A DNA stretch of 64,000 nt from Beta vulgaris subsp. vulgaris (GCF_026745355.1 NC_079202.1:7517129-7581128); one strand, 5' to 3'. Shown: positions 32,661-44,480, counted from the stretch's first letter. Made by a program: numbers and translations. The notes: generated by a model from the sequence alone, not told the origin.

Positions 32661-34767
32661 ATTAGCTTAAAAGGCAGTGAGTGAGGTGGGGAAACAACTC
32701 ACAAAAAATCTTGTTCTAGAATGTGGTATTACCTGATGTAAAGAGTGTGTCCCAATAGATGATTGGCCATTTGGTTCATTGGTATTATTTGGAGCACTAG
32801 ATTCATCCCTTGGTGCTGGCGTGATCTGAAAATTCGGAATGACGATATTTAATTCTGGATTAGCTTCTCGAATCTGAGATAGAATCATTGATGCCACACT
32901 CGGTGCAATCTCCTCCGCCAATTGTGTCCGCATACTTTGTATGAATTCCTGAGGAAATATGAATCCCACGTTTGTGTTTCTTTTCTTTAAACTATTCTTC
33001 GTCACACCTTTCCCATAAAGGTGTAATCGACTATTGCGCTTGGGATTCTTTATCACTTCAAAATAAGGATCCTTAGAGTTGCCTTCTTCATTTTGGATGG
33101 AATCTAGAGCATCCATCTTGGCCTATCAAAGTAAAGTTAATTCGTTTTATTATTACCAAGTTATGGAACATATGCATAAAGATATTAAACTTAGTAACTC
33201 ACAATATTTTCTGTAGTTTCCTCATAGCTAGTGGAATATGTTTTTCCGGGAATTCTTCTCCTTGATTCTCTGTATACCTTACCATGAGAAGGTTCTTGCT
33301 TATTACTATCCTCTTGTTGCTATTAAAGACACATTGAAAGAGAGAATCTTTGTTATATCTTCATAGTATAGATTATTGTTTATTCTGAAGAATAACAAAT
33401 CATTAACAAAAAGGAAGTTGAAATAAAAGAGAATTTACCAGCTTATGACGTAATGATGCATACGACTTAGGACCCATGGTGTGCATATCATTTAGCAATC
33501 CACGATTGTCTTTGTTGATGTTGCTTTCTTCCTATATAAACAAAACAACCAAGCTTTTAATCATATTAGTTTTGGACAAAGGTTAAGCGCACCAAAAAAT
33601 GCATATACTACCTCAACTACTGAACAATCCCAATAGTCCAACAGATCTCTAAATTGCGATTCTGAAATTGTTTTTGGGCGATGTTCCCATCTTAAAGCAT
33701 CAGTCTTATATGCATAGTAGTGATTCTTCTTTACTCTACATTTATAAACCACGCCAACTCGCATTGATGGTTTCCATTACCCATTTTCTTCCTTCATCAG
33801 GAACCAAGTACTTCTCCTAAACAATAAATTGAAATGAAAATCTGAAATTGGTGCACAGTAGGTTATCTAAAACTGTAAAAATATAAAGATAAATGTGGGA
33901 AGACAAACCAAGATATAATCCCCACATACGTGTGGGAGACTAGGGAAGTGACGGTAATTTAGTGGCGCAAGCTCAGGATCCCTAGCCACTGTTCCTAAAG
34001 AAGAGGCTAAACTCGTCGACAATCTCTTGTGTAGGTCCTACTGGTTGGCCAGCTGAGTTTAATATAATAACTTTGCGCTCTTCAGTTGTACGCGCATGAA
34101 CCTTTGGTAACTTTGTTGGGCCTCTATGCTTCTTGTTTCTAGGAGCTATTCAACATGAGTTTGCCATATAGTGTTTAGTAGATTTATAAATATTCAAGGG
34201 ATTAAAAGAAGAAATAAGCAATTTAAACGAAAGGTGATTGAATTAGTATGTACCTTCAGCATCTTCCTGTACTTCAAACTCATGTGCATTTTCATCTTCC
34301 GTTATCTCCAAGTCATTTGCATTTTCATCCTCATTGACTCTTGATAGTGTAGAAGGATTAGTCATGACCATAGCACTTTCATTGACCATAGAAGCTTCTA
34401 AATCATTGTTTTGCTCCTTGTTTTCTAATTGCTTCTTCCTAAATTCACGATATGCAGACATGGAGCCTGGTTTACAAAATGCCTTCTGCTTTTGCTTTTT
34501 CTGTGACATGGGGCATGGTTTTGCTAATATTGGAAGCTTTTGAGGTGCTGTAGTAGCATTCCGTTGCAAATCTGCTCAGCTTTTTCACGGGCATTTCTCA
34601 AGGAGCTACTTGTCTTACGATTTTCAAGATGTTGCACTATGTCTCGTTGTTGCTTTTTACCATTTTTCTGCACAAAATCAGCCATGGATACTACTTGGGA
34701 TGACGGAGAATCCCCTATTTCACCTTTCGTGCAATCCAGCTTCTTTCAATCAAAAAATAGACCCATT

Positions 34768-34998
34768 AGGGGGTGGGGCACATTAGGGGGTCTATAGGGG
34801 TGGGGCACTTCAGGGGGTCTGTAGGGGGTGGGGCACAACGGGGGCTGTAGGGGGTGGGGCAACAGGGGGTCTGCAGGGGGTCTGTAGGGGGAGGTCAGCA
34901 GGAGGTCTGCAGGGGGTGTAGGGGGTGGGGCACAACGGGGGGGTCTGTAGGGGGTGGGGCAACAGGGGGTCTGCAGGGGGGTCTGTAGGGGGTGGGAC
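34768..34998. repeat. G-rich minisatellite in an intron of the Transposase_24 gene
   Basis: About ten imperfect units of GGGGGTCTGTAGGGGGTGGGGC. On the plus strand many runs of 4-7 G lie close together, so G-quadruplexes are possible. In the gene's sense strand these are C runs. Frames across it encode PTPYRPP repeats and are not called as genes. Confidence 0.9.
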
Positions 34999-35379
34999 AT
35001 AACTCATATCAGACTTACAGATATAATCTGATTTAAAGCAATGCATATAGTATTACATAACAATAACATTTAGGCTAATAAGCATCTAATTATATATGCA
35101 CAAGATTTCAGTGAATCCAAATACACGAAAACCTTACATCAACAGAGAAATCTGAAAAGCTTTTTATAAGCGTAAGATTCACCATAAAACATAGATCATC
35201 TGTTAATTAACCGTAATCGATAGCCAAAGTGTTTATTGAACAGAAAATTCTGACATAGCCATGGAAGCTTGGAAGATCATTTGAAAAGGAATTTTCGACA
35301 CAAGTCATAAACCAATTCTTAGATCGTTCATATAACTCGGCACGGAGACGGTTACACTCTGCAATCATACAATAACAAA

Positions 35380-35520
35380 TCCTCAGTATCGACCCACATT
35401 TTGGCCAAAAACTCGTGATCTTACTAAAATAGACCCACATTTTCGTGGATTGCCAAAACACTTTAGATCCACCCTAAACTAAAATAGACCCACATTTTGG
35501 CCAAAACTCGTGATCTTACT
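35380..35520. repeat. Small imperfect duplication
   Basis: GACCCACATTTTGGCCAAAA followed by CTCGTGATCTTACT occurs at 35391 and again at 35487, with a third partial ATAGACCCACATTTTCG between. It lies in the intron of the Transposase_24 gene. Confidence 0.8.
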
Positions 35521-36166
35521 TAAGTCAAGCTATTTATTACTTAAAAAGAAGTATGTTCCCACATCACAAACAAGATTAAGCAGGTCAACTTTTACTTATT
35601 TCATAATGAAAAAAACCTCAATTCAGACCGATACATCCAACTGCTATGTGAAGTAGGACATGAATAAATAAACAGCAATCTGGAGGGGGTTAGCAAGGTC
35701 GGGCAGTGCATGGGGGCAGCAGAGTGTTGGGGGGGGGGACATGCCATTTTTTCTAAATAATTGACATAAAAGAACAAGAGTTGGGTATCAAACCTTCGAG
35801 TTACTTTTGAACCTACTCTTTCCACGAGTGTCAGTTACATCCTCAGTATCATCACTCTCAGATTCATGTGTGAACTCGTCCTCATCTGAGAATAATTCCT
35901 CATTAGGCCATGTACTTACAAAAGCTTCATACTTGTTCTGGAGTATTTTATTTGCGATGCTTTCTAAACCTCGAGCCTTCATTCTTTCAGCATTCGATTT
36001 CAATTTCTGTAGTCGTTGTCTTTCATACTCCGGCATCTGATTGTTTGTAATGGTACATTTAGTCTTCGTCCCTTTCATCTGTAAATAAAGACAAAATGCA
36101 AAAGCATATAAGTGATGAATATAAGATAAAAATCTTAATAATATGAGAATATGCATTTCAAGATAA

Positions 36167-39100
36167 TTTATAGAAGATTATGTAAAATACCATCAGATAG
36201 TTCTGTAGGTATGTTTTGAACAGCAAAATACCAACCCGCCTTAGTTAGATCTTCTACATAAAACACTTGATGTGCTTGAGATGCCAAAATATATGGTTCT
36301 CCTTCACAAATGATCTTGTTTTTATTAACCAAAGTAAGCCCATAATGGTCTTTTTGTGAATGAAACCACATACATCGAAATAAGACAACACTAAAATGAC
36401 CATGATAAGATATCTCAATGATTTCTTCTAATGAACCATGATAGATGACATCTCCCTCTACTGGATTTTGATCTTTACTACTAGCAAAGCTGGTGTCAAA
36501 GCTGTTAAAGTGACTCCGCTATTTTGAGTTACAGCATTTGCATCGCGCTTCATGGTATGAAACCTATAACCATTAACGGAGTATCCACTATACTTTTTAG
36601 CAACATAAGATGGCCCCTTTGCTAACCATTTGACATGGTCTGAAACAGATTCACATTGTTCAATCTTGGAATCAACCTTCTCCTTAAACCAATTCACAAA
36701 ATCCTTGTTGTGGTTTTGAGCAGTTTCCCATTTCCTTTTCCTTTGGCAGCTTACAGACAACTTGTGCTCACTGTAATTAAAAGGTATCTTAATACCACAA
36801 AAAGTCATACAAAAGGGAAAAAAAAAGTTAAAGACCACAATATATTCAAATATTTTACCTGATGTAGCCCTCAACTTCGTCACAATGACAATTAAATAAG
36901 ACATATCGATGAGCTTGCGCCCATGTGGTGCGATCAATCATAAACCCTAACTGCTTCTTTTTTGTGGTCCTTCCCTTTCCTCTTACAGGGTGTCCAACCT
37001 TAGTAAGAAACTGTAGTGAAGGACTAAGATTCAAACCACTATTTGAAGGAGATTTCGGCCGATTTAAGTACCTAGCGCAGAATCTAGAGGCTTCTTTGGC
37101 TAAGTAACCTTCGGCCATTGAGCCCTCGGGACGACCCTTGTTCCGAACATCAGATTTCAACTCTTGAAGATACCTCTCAATTGCATACATGCACCTTACT
37201 GCAATAGGTCCACCAAGCTTGATTTCTTCCACCAAGTGAATAGGAAGATGTACCATTATGTCAAAAAAAGTAGGTGGAAAAATCCCTTCAAATTGACAAA
37301 GAATTTCAACTATCTCAGACTGGATAATGTCAAGATCTTGAGGGTTAATGGCTTTTTTTCCATATACCCTTAAAGAAGTTAGACAATCGTATTAAGGGAG
37401 TTGCAACATCTTCGGGTAGTGTTGTCTTCACAGCAAGTGGAAGCAAATAATGCATTAAAAAATGAGCATCATGGCTCTTGTATCCAGATATTCTCCTTTC
37501 TCCAACTTGCACACATCGAGAAATATTTGAAGCATAGCCTTGCGGTAGTTTTGCATTTTTTATCATTTGGCAAAACAAACGCTTTTGTTCTACTGTCATC
37601 CAAAAGCGTGATCGTGGCATTGTTTCGCTACCATCTTCGAGTTCTATAAGTTGAAGCTCTGGCATCATGTTAAGTTCTTTCAAATCCTTACGAACATTTT
37701 TATGATCCTTGCTCTTCCCCGGTATGTCTAACAATGTCGCAATGACGTTATCACATACGTTTTTTTCTATATGCATCGCATCAAGATTATAAGGAATTGA
37801 ACAATGCTTCCAGTAAGGCAAGTTAAAAAGTATAGACAGCTTTTTCCATGGATTTGTATCATTAGGGTTCTTCTCCTTCTTCTGCTTCTTTCCAAAATTA
37901 ATTGGAAAATCACGAAGTAGCTCAACAATTTCTGTCCCTTTCAAACGAACAGGTGCATTTCTTTCCTCAATTTGCCCATTAAAATTCCTCTTGTCATAAC
38001 GCCAAGGATGTGATGAATCCAAAAATCTACGGTAACCCCAATGTAGCAATGCTTGTGACTGTGATTGAAAAATTTAGCTTCTGTTTCATAATGACAACAC
38101 GGACATGCAAGTTTTCCTTTTGTACTCCATCCCGACAACATTGCATATGCCGGAAAGTCACTAATAGTGGACATCAAGGCTACATGCATGTCAAACCTTT
38201 GATTACTAGAAGCATCGTACGTTTCTATCCCGAAATCCCAGAGATCCTTAAGATCTTTGATTAGTGGTTGTAGATATACATCGATATCATTACCAGGGGA
38301 TAAAGGGCCGGGAATAAGTAATGATAGCATCAAAAACTCGGGCTTCATTAGCATCCATGGGGGCAAATTATAATTGATCAAGATTACCGGCCATGTACTA
38401 TGTACAATACTCATCGAGTTGAAAGGATTAAATCCATCACTGGCTAATCCAAGCCTCACATTGCGAGTTTCTTTCGCAAAATTTGGAAACAACTTGTCAA
38501 AGTTTTTCCAAGCTTGACCATCCACTGGATGTCGTAAAAGATTATCTTTTTCACGCCCATTTGCATGCCAAGTCATGAGCTTTGCAGTTTCCGGACACAT
38601 GAATAGCCTGTGGAACCTCTTCTTGATTGGAAAGTACCTTAGAATCTTTAAGGGAATTCTATGGGTCTTCCCATTTGGTTTCTCCTTATCATTTGATTTC
38701 CACCTAGGAGTCTCACAAACATGGCAACTTGTTGCATTTGCATGCTCCTCCCAATACAACATGCAATCATTGGGACATGCATCTATCTTAGTATAATAAT
38801 CCAAACCTAAAACTTTCAGCACATTCTTCGCTTCGTTAAAAGATGAAGGCAATTTGGCATCGGGTAGCACATCCCTAAAAAACTCTAACAACTCTGCAAT
38901 TGCTGTATTACTTAACTTGTGGTCACACTTGAATATAAATAGTCGAATTGTGAAAGAAAGTTTAGAAAATCCTTTGCATCCTGGATAAAGTTCTTGCTCA
39001 CCTTCTTCAACTAACTTTAAAAATTTTTTTGCCTCATCATTTGGTCCCTCTCTCAAAGTATCATGTAACAACCCCTGTATATCATCGTTCATGTTTGGTG

Positions 39101-39374
39101 ACTCGTCGTGATCAAACACCGCCCTTTCTCCTTCAATGTCCATCCCTAAATCTAACAACTTGTCTCTTCTGGGAACAAAACCGTTGCAAATTATATGATC
39201 TTTCACGACATCCTTATATTGCCAATATCTAAAATGACAAGAACCACATGGGCAACAAATTTCATTTCCTTGTGACTTGCTAGCAAAAGCCATTTCAATA
39301 TATTCATCAGCTCCTTGTTCATATTCATCACTCCATCTAGGAAACGTCCACCACTGCTTATTTCTTTTATCCAT
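36167..39374 (-). pseudogene. TNP2 transposase of CACTA element 2
   Basis: The first Met of the conserved region is at 39374 (MDKRNKQWWTFPRWSDEY), the Transpos_assoc domain with CPCGSC. Next comes Transposase_21 with ELYPGCKGFSKLSFTIRL, IDACPNDCMLYWEEH, NPFNSMSIVHSTWPVILINY, PPWMLMK and GNDIDVYLQPLIKDLKDL, and a zinc-like CPCCHYET. After a frameshift near 38040, 38049-37345 has AMHIEKNVCDNVIATLLDIPG and SHDAHFLMHYLLPLA. A second shift in an A run (about 37362) leads to DUF4218 (MVHLPIHLVEEIKLGGPIA). After an intron of about 90 bp (36860-36772) comes the DUF4216 region (GYSVNGYRFHTMKRD; QAHQVFYVEDLTKAGW), with another shift. Only a few single-base breaks separate it from an open frame. Confidence 0.93.
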
Positions 39375-39437
39375 TAGACTAGTGTATCCGAAAAATAGAA
39401 ATCCAAGTGAGGTGAACTGATTTTTCTCTGTATACAA

Positions 39438-41195
39438 ATTTCAAGTAGCATTATTTGTTTGTAGATTTGTTGGTTATAAACTTAATTAGGAATAGCAATT
39501 GGGGTTTACAACTTGCAATTGATCATACACACTCACATAACTGTAGAAGCTCTTCTGCATCACTATTTTTATATGTTTTATTTCTCTGTCATAGTTGCAC
39601 CCTACTAGCTACTGTCTTCTACCTCACAAAGAAAATCCAGAGCCATGGCAAACACAAAACACATGAAACCCACGAAAATACACACACTTTCGGAAACCCA
39701 CAGCAATGAAGAAAACACATAAAACCTACACCAAGATTTCCACTTCACTATCAAAATACCACACAAATCTAAATAATAATAAAAAAAAAATACTCAAATT
39801 CAATCCAAGAATTACAGTGGCATGATGCAACAAAAAAAATGGAAGTAATCTTATCTTCTTCCTTTATCGGTTCCAAGTGTTTTGATGCAGCAAGAAGTTT
39901 AGCTCATTGACTCTGCTTTCTAAAAATACAGTAGCATGAAGAACTAAGCAAAAAGGAGAAACTAACATTTGCATTCATCATATTATTAAGCTAATAATGA
40001 AAAATGAAATCAAGTCACTAGCGTTACTCAAAACTCTAATTTGCAATTTGTAATAAAAAAATCAATGCTGAAAATCTGGAAAAATAAATAAACTTTTCAA
40101 AAAAATGGAAGATACCGTGTTTCGCAACTTTGGCTTGAAAAATTTCGCTCCTCTTTTCTGGGTTGAAAATCGCAACCTTGCGACTCAATGGCAGTAACAA
40201 TCTCGATTCAATGGCATACCCCAACAATCTAGACCGTATTCATATTCTTGCAAGAGAATAATATTATCTACTTTAGCATTTTCTCACAAAAAACAAAAAG
40301 CAAATACTAATAATAAAACAACAGATTAATCATTCTCAAGTTGAATCCTGACAGCTGCAAAGTAAAATGTCTGACACTGCTGTTCCATTAAATTAAATGG
40401 TTATGCTTCCTAAGACCTAACCTGGAATCGAATCTTCATTATTCTAAAAACATAGGACAAAATAAATAAGTGAATCCAGAACATACCACTTAGAAGTGGT
40501 TCCCTAATCAAATTACTGAACATGCAAGTATGAAACTTGCTATTCTTGCTCAAATAGTTTATTTTTCTCCAGTGAGGTTTTCTGCTCTTGCTGTACAGTA
40601 CAGTACATGAGTACAGTACTGCTCATACGTTGTACAGACCTTATTCGACTCTTTGTAGTCAAAGTTTATTGATCTTGATTTACGTTATCAATGTCGATGA
40701 GAAAATAACATCTCTAGTTACTACGCATTATTGCAATAATGAACAAATAAGTGTTGAAATCGACAAAAGTTTGATTATGAATTTAAGGAGTACATACTGC
40801 TAATAGCGTTGAACCTTGAGTATGCCGTGAGTTGAAATCACAATCCTTGCTCGCCTCAATCTCGCACCCTTGCTCGCCTAAATCGCAAACCCTAACAATT
40901 GCATTTAGGATTGAAAATTTCGCCTATTTCGCAGACCCTAACAGTTGATTGTGTGAAGTACATACGAAAATTGGTATAATTTTGGGGAAAATATTCAGGT
41001 TCGAATTTTTGGAAAATAAAATTGAGGGAAAGCTAAGAATTTGGGAGATGAATATGGGAGATATGTGAGGTTCGAGTTTTGCAAAATAAAATTGAGGGAA
41101 AGCTAAGAATTTGGGAGATAAAACTTTTGAAATTAGGTGAAAAAATATTGAGGGAAGCCAAATTATTCCGCCAAATTCCGTATGGTACATTAAAT
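39438..41195. other. 5' region of CACTA element 2, no gene recognised
   Basis: It lies between the right subterminal array and TNP2, so it should hold the promoter and leader. A direct duplication of AAAATAAAATTGAGGGAAAG and following sequence is at 41015-41055 and 41083-41121. No ORF with a known domain was found. Confidence 0.4.
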
Positions 41196-41197
41196 GA

Positions 41198-41362
41198 CTA
41201 TAGCCGTTGCCATAACTACATCTACTGCAACGGCAACGACAGAGCCGTTGCACTAGCCCAATCTACACAACTAGTTTCACAAGAGCCGTTGCATTAGATA
41301 CTCCTACTGCAACGGTACATACTAATGCGTTGCATTAGCATATTTTAGCCATTGCCTTTGAT
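41198..41362. repeat. Right subterminal repeats of CACTA element 2
   Basis: AGCCGTTGC (several), CTGCAACGGCAACG, AGAGCCGTTGCATTAGATA and TGCGTTGCATTAG mirror the left array. Confidence 0.88.
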
Positions 41363-41575
41363 TAAAAATGTAGTAGTGATAGTGTTGTAACTCCAAAAAA
41401 AGAATATTAGAAGAAAAAAATTAAAAAAAAATTTTTTTTTTTTGGGCTCAAAATTTTTAGGGGGGTATAACTCTAATGAAGAAGTGTTGTAACTCTAGTT
41501 CAATCATGTGGTTGAGATTCATTCTCATTTATCATGTAAAGAGCATTCTCATGTGATCTTGCCCCTATATATATA

Positions 41576-41587
41576 TATATATATATA
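41576..41587. repeat. (TA)n tract flanked by CCCC and GGGG
   Basis: CCCC at 41572-41575 and GGGG at 41588-41591 enclose the TA tract. Two elements that insert into TA tracts seem to abut here, back to back. Confidence 0.6.
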
Positions 41588-41870
41588 GGGGTGGGATCCG
41601 CTGAAAATCGCTCTTAATATGAAAACTGAAAACAAAGGTAACTTTTAACTCCTTTAGGGTAACTTTTAACACTTTTAGGGTAACTTTTGCCAGTTTTGGG
41701 GTAACTTTATTATGTTAAGGGTACTTCTATATATTTCAAGGATAACTTTACTTATCATAAGAGTAACTATTACCACTTATAGGGTAGTTTTTACCATTTT
41801 TAGGGTAACTTTTAGTAATTTTAGGATAACTTTTAGCAATTTTAGGGTAATTTTATATAGGGAAATTCTA
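41588..41870. repeat. Degenerate array of TTTTAGGGTAACTTTTA units
   Basis: About twelve units of 20-24 bp contain TTTAGGGTAACTTTTA, starting after GGGGTGGGATCCGCTG. The telomere-like heptamer TTTAGGG occurs in several units but is never tandem, so this is not a telomeric array. It is probably the end of a TA-targeting transposon. Confidence 0.7.
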
Positions 41871-42206
41871 TATGGTGACCCTCAACTTTTTTGAATTCTA
41901 TTTGGTAGACAATTTTTATCTTTCCTCTATTTGGTAACCTTCTACTCTATTTTTATTTATTTTCTTTAACCTTATTACATTTTTAAATCATTTTTTAATT
42001 AAAAAATTGATTTTTCAATTACAAAAAACTCATTTTGAAATTAAAAGAACCCCAAACCTTCCCCCACCATAATCACCCATCCTACCACCCCCTCTCCTCC
42101 CCTAGCCACCATCACCCCCTTCCCCCTTCACTGCCAACCACCATCACCCCCTCCCCCCTTTATTGCCACAGCCGGACCACCCTTTTCCCCCAATGCCGAG
42201 GTTTCC
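41871..42206. other. Unassigned AT-rich then C-rich stretch
   Basis: Repeated TTCTATTTGGT-like sequence (41881-41935) and a C-rich tract (42050-42190, units CCACCATCACCCCCT). No gene. Confidence 0.4.
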
Positions 42207-42667
42207 TGATAAGTGCATATTCTAACATCATTTATAGGCATATTAGGGTGCATTTTCATGTAGCATTAGAGCATTTACATTGCATTTATGCATATTTAGG
42301 TCCCTTTTTATAAGCTACGATGCTTTCACGGGTTGTTTGGTGTTTTGATGTAATTTTAGGTACTTTGGACTCCTTTTTAAAGACATGATGATCAAATCAC
42401 TTGTATTACCATCAAAACGATATATTATGTGCTCAAAACGGATTGGAATTGAAGAAGATACAAAGGACTTCATGCACTTGTGTGAAATATTACACATCTG
42501 CACCATTTTAACCATAACTTTTGATACAAAAATGATAATTATGTGATTCCAATTGGGTTGGAAACAAGACTTGAAGAGCTTTCCAACTATATATTACAGG
42601 TACCAAACAAAGTTCTGGAACAAAAGTTTTACCTATTCAAAGTTGAGCGAAATTCTCGGTTTCGCTC

Positions 42668-42812
42668 GCGCGCCCGTGCGGGTTTATGCACGCCCGTGCG
42701 ACCTGCAATGGAAAGGCACGAAAGCTTTTGCCCTGCACGCATGACCGAGTGAGATTCCGCTCGACCGTGCACGATCCTACACGCCCGTGCAAGAAGTTTC
42801 TTGCCCGTGCAA
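42668..42812. promoter_or_regulatory. GC-rich palindrome array in the outer gypsy LTR
   Basis: Units GCGCGCCCGTGCGGG, GCACGCCCGTGCGACC, ACACGCCCGTGCAAG and TTGCCCGTGCAACC. The best unit is GCACG-CC-CGTGC. The array ends about 60 bp before the TATA box. A regulatory role is inferred from place and symmetry. Confidence 0.75.
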
Positions 42813-42874
42813 CCTGCTGTAGTGTCGTGTTTTTCGCGTGACCTAACTTATGTCGGTTTATATTATTCTTAGCT

Positions 42875-42882
42875 TATAAATA
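42875..42882 (+). promoter_or_regulatory. TATA box of the outer gypsy LTR
   Basis: TATAAATA followed by GGAC, about 63 bp downstream of the palindrome array, as in the copia and Athila LTRs. Confidence 0.75.
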
Positions 42883-43957
42883 GGACTTTAAAACCTTATT
42901 TTGAGGGGGAGTCTATTGTAAACATTTTTTAGGGTTTTTAGAGAGAAGTTAGTGAGAGAAACTTGTAGATCTTCATTGTTCTCCAATACTCTACCTTTCT
43001 TCCATTAATTCAAGTACTTATTTTCTTCTTCTTTTCTCTTTGTTTCCTATTATGAATTTTAACTATTTTTTTGTAGTTTGTTTATTTATTTCAATTATGC
43101 TTGAGTAGTTTCTTTTATCTATGGTTAAGTTGAACCCTAGTATGATTTAATTCATGATTGTTTCTTTAAATTCTCATATTAATTGTTAATTGTTCTTGCT
43201 TAATTGATTGTGCATATTCCAATACTAGATTAGGGATAACTAGTATTGTTATTATTCCATTGTCTTGATCACAATGGGAGTTGGATTTTGACGGATTTGA
43301 GTATTTCAATTAAGGAATGAAGTTCTCCACGGGAGTAGGTAGAATGGATTGTTAGGAAGTTAAAGTGTCGTGTTTGATGTCTTTAATTAATTTGTATGAT
43401 TCCACGCGGGAGTAGGCTTGAATGCATATTAGAGAAGCCATAGATAATCGGGAGAGGTCTATGGTACTTTATAGGGTGGACTTTTCCTTGCCAATAAATC
43501 AAGATAATACCGATCTTTATCAATACATTGCCAATAAATCAAGATAATACCGATCTTTATCAACTCCGACAAACATTATTTCACCTTTTATTCAATCTTT
43601 TTCACTTCTTTCTTCTTTTTTTTTCAATTTTTCAGAATTACTCTTCATAACTTCTTCATCATTATTTTCATTTTGCACTTTCACACTATAATTTTAAGCA
43701 TTTTTTTTTCAACATATTTTCTTCCAATAATTACCGAAAAACCACAAACACAAGCTCAAAATATGAACTTTAATGCTACTCCACTTAGCAAGGCTTTGGT
43801 AGAGAAATTATAAAAAGTTAGAGTCTTACCATTATTTAAGGACTAATCATAGAACAACTTTCTCTCTGTGGGATCGACTCTGACTTACCCTACTACATAG
43901 TTAGGAGGATTAGTTAGGTTATTTATTTTTGTTAGGTGCGCGACACGCCTATCAAAT

Positions 43958-43978
43958 TTTGGCGTCGTTGCCGGGGAG
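43958..43978 (+). other. Primer binding site, tRNA-Asp type
   Basis: TTGGCGTCGTTGCCGGGGA follows the plus-strand LTR and differs by one base from the Athila primer site TGGCGCCGTTGCCGGGGA. Confidence 0.9.
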
Positions 43979-44461
43979 ACGGTTTTGTTCTATTTAGTTT
44001 TTTTATTGTTGGTGAGACTAAATTGTAAATATTTTTTTTTCTCTTTTGTGAATATTTTTTTTTACTTTGGTTTTTTTGTGGTTTTGTGAATATTTGCGTT
44101 TTGTGAACTAAATTGATTGGTTTTGATTTTTTTTCACCAGCCTCTACACGACAGTGACGTCACCATCACCGACGACCAGCATAAATCGGCCGACACCCCC
44201 ACGCTCCCACTCTCGCCGGAATCTCGCGACACAGACTGCACCACCACTCGCGCCAGATCTTTTTGCCGGCGCCTCTGCCACAGGAATGTTCGCCTCCATC
44301 CCGCTTTGCGCCCGGTACTGCGCCACATCGCAGCAGCACACTCCATGTATCTCGCTCGCCAACACGAGCGACTCGTCGGCCTCCTGCTCGCCGCCCAAAC
44401 GGTGCTAGTTGCGGCCCAAGCCACCAACGTCTATCCATCCACCTGTACACCAGCCGCCATC
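43979..44461. other. Core between two inverted primer sites, with a GC-rich island
   Basis: 43979-44136 is T-rich internal leader of the plus-strand gypsy copy. 44137-44461 is strikingly GC-rich, unlike anything nearby. The longest frame (44117-44485, +) encodes 122 residues with RLHPALRPVLRHIAAAHSMY and LVGLLLAAQTVLVAAQ. All six frames are rather open because of the composition. I do not recognise a family. It may be captured host coding sequence or part of the leader of the minus-strand copy. Confidence 0.4.
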
Positions 44462-44480
44462 CCCGACAACGGCGCCAAAA
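44462..44480 (-). other. Primer binding site on the minus strand
   Basis: The reverse complement reads TTTTGGCGCCGTTGTCGGG, the same tRNA-Asp type. It directly follows, on the minus strand, the end of the LTR at 44483. Confidence 0.9.

Larger units (their letters stand above)
32667..36078 (-). pseudogene. Transposase_24 (Ptta/En/Spm, TnpA-like) gene
   Basis: Exon-like blocks on the minus strand: 36078-35794 (MPEYERQRLQKLKSNAERMK, then acidic; ends at a GT donor), about 34740-34245 (SMADFVQKNGKKQQR; Lys-rich then acidic), about 34135-33990 (RGPTKLPKVHARTTEE, ILNSAGQPVGPTQE), 33830-33600 (EKYLVPDEGRKWVMETI, RVKKNHYYAYKTDALRWEHR), about 33530-33440 (NKDNRGLLNDMHTMGPKSYA), and 33116-32720 (DPYFEVIKNPKRNSRLHLYG, then a helical C-terminus). 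The order fits plant Transposase_24. In En/Spm the equivalent protein binds subterminal repeats. Internal frame changes occur in the second and third blocks. Confidence 0.8.
29541..41378 (-). mobile_element. CACTA (En/Spm) transposon 2, 11.8 kb, with TNP2 and Transposase_24 genes
   Basis: The termini are CACTACTACAT and its exact complement ATGTAGTAGTG. Subterminal repeats of AGCCGTTGCATTAG type lie at both ends. Two transposition genes run on the minus strand: TNP2 (39374-36167) and a Transposase_24/TnpA-like gene (36078-32667). This is the classic two-gene En/Spm plan. The left flank is AGT; on the right AGT follows only after two extra bases (AT), so the 3-bp duplication is not clean. Frameshifts in both genes argue against present activity unless they are sequence errors. 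Confidence 0.93.
29442..41575. mobile_element. Probable TA-tract-targeting TIR element, disrupted by CACTA element 2
   Basis: The sequence left of the CACTA (29442-29540) and the reverse complement of that to its right (41379-41575) are similar: TCATACAAGAATGC against TCACATGAGAATGC, ATAAGAATGAAT against AATGAGAATGAAT, and TATAACTCTTATGAATAAG against the TATAACTCTAATGAAGAAG repeated at 41467. Both ends abut TA-rich microsatellites. Such elements (Micron/TAFT-like) are known in plants. The boundaries are approximate. Confidence 0.4.
42207..43954 (+). repeat. Ty3/gypsy-type LTR (1748 bp), plus orientation
   Basis: It starts TGATAAGTGCATATT and ends ACACGCCTATCA, followed by a tRNA-Asp-type primer site, so it is a 5' LTR. 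It carries TAACTTTTGATAC (42517), GAGCTTTCCAAC (42577), a GC-rich palindrome array (42668-42812) and a TATA box (42875). A 41-bp tandem duplication lies at 43491-43564. No matching 3' LTR in the same orientation is seen. Confidence 0.85.

Noticed and set aside
34746..35046. PTPYRPP-repeat proteins on the minus strand
   Set aside because: Translation of the G-rich minisatellite in an intron of the transposase gene.
41588..41870. Interstitial telomere
   Set aside because: TTTAGGG is never in tandem; each copy is separated by AACTTTTA-type spacers.
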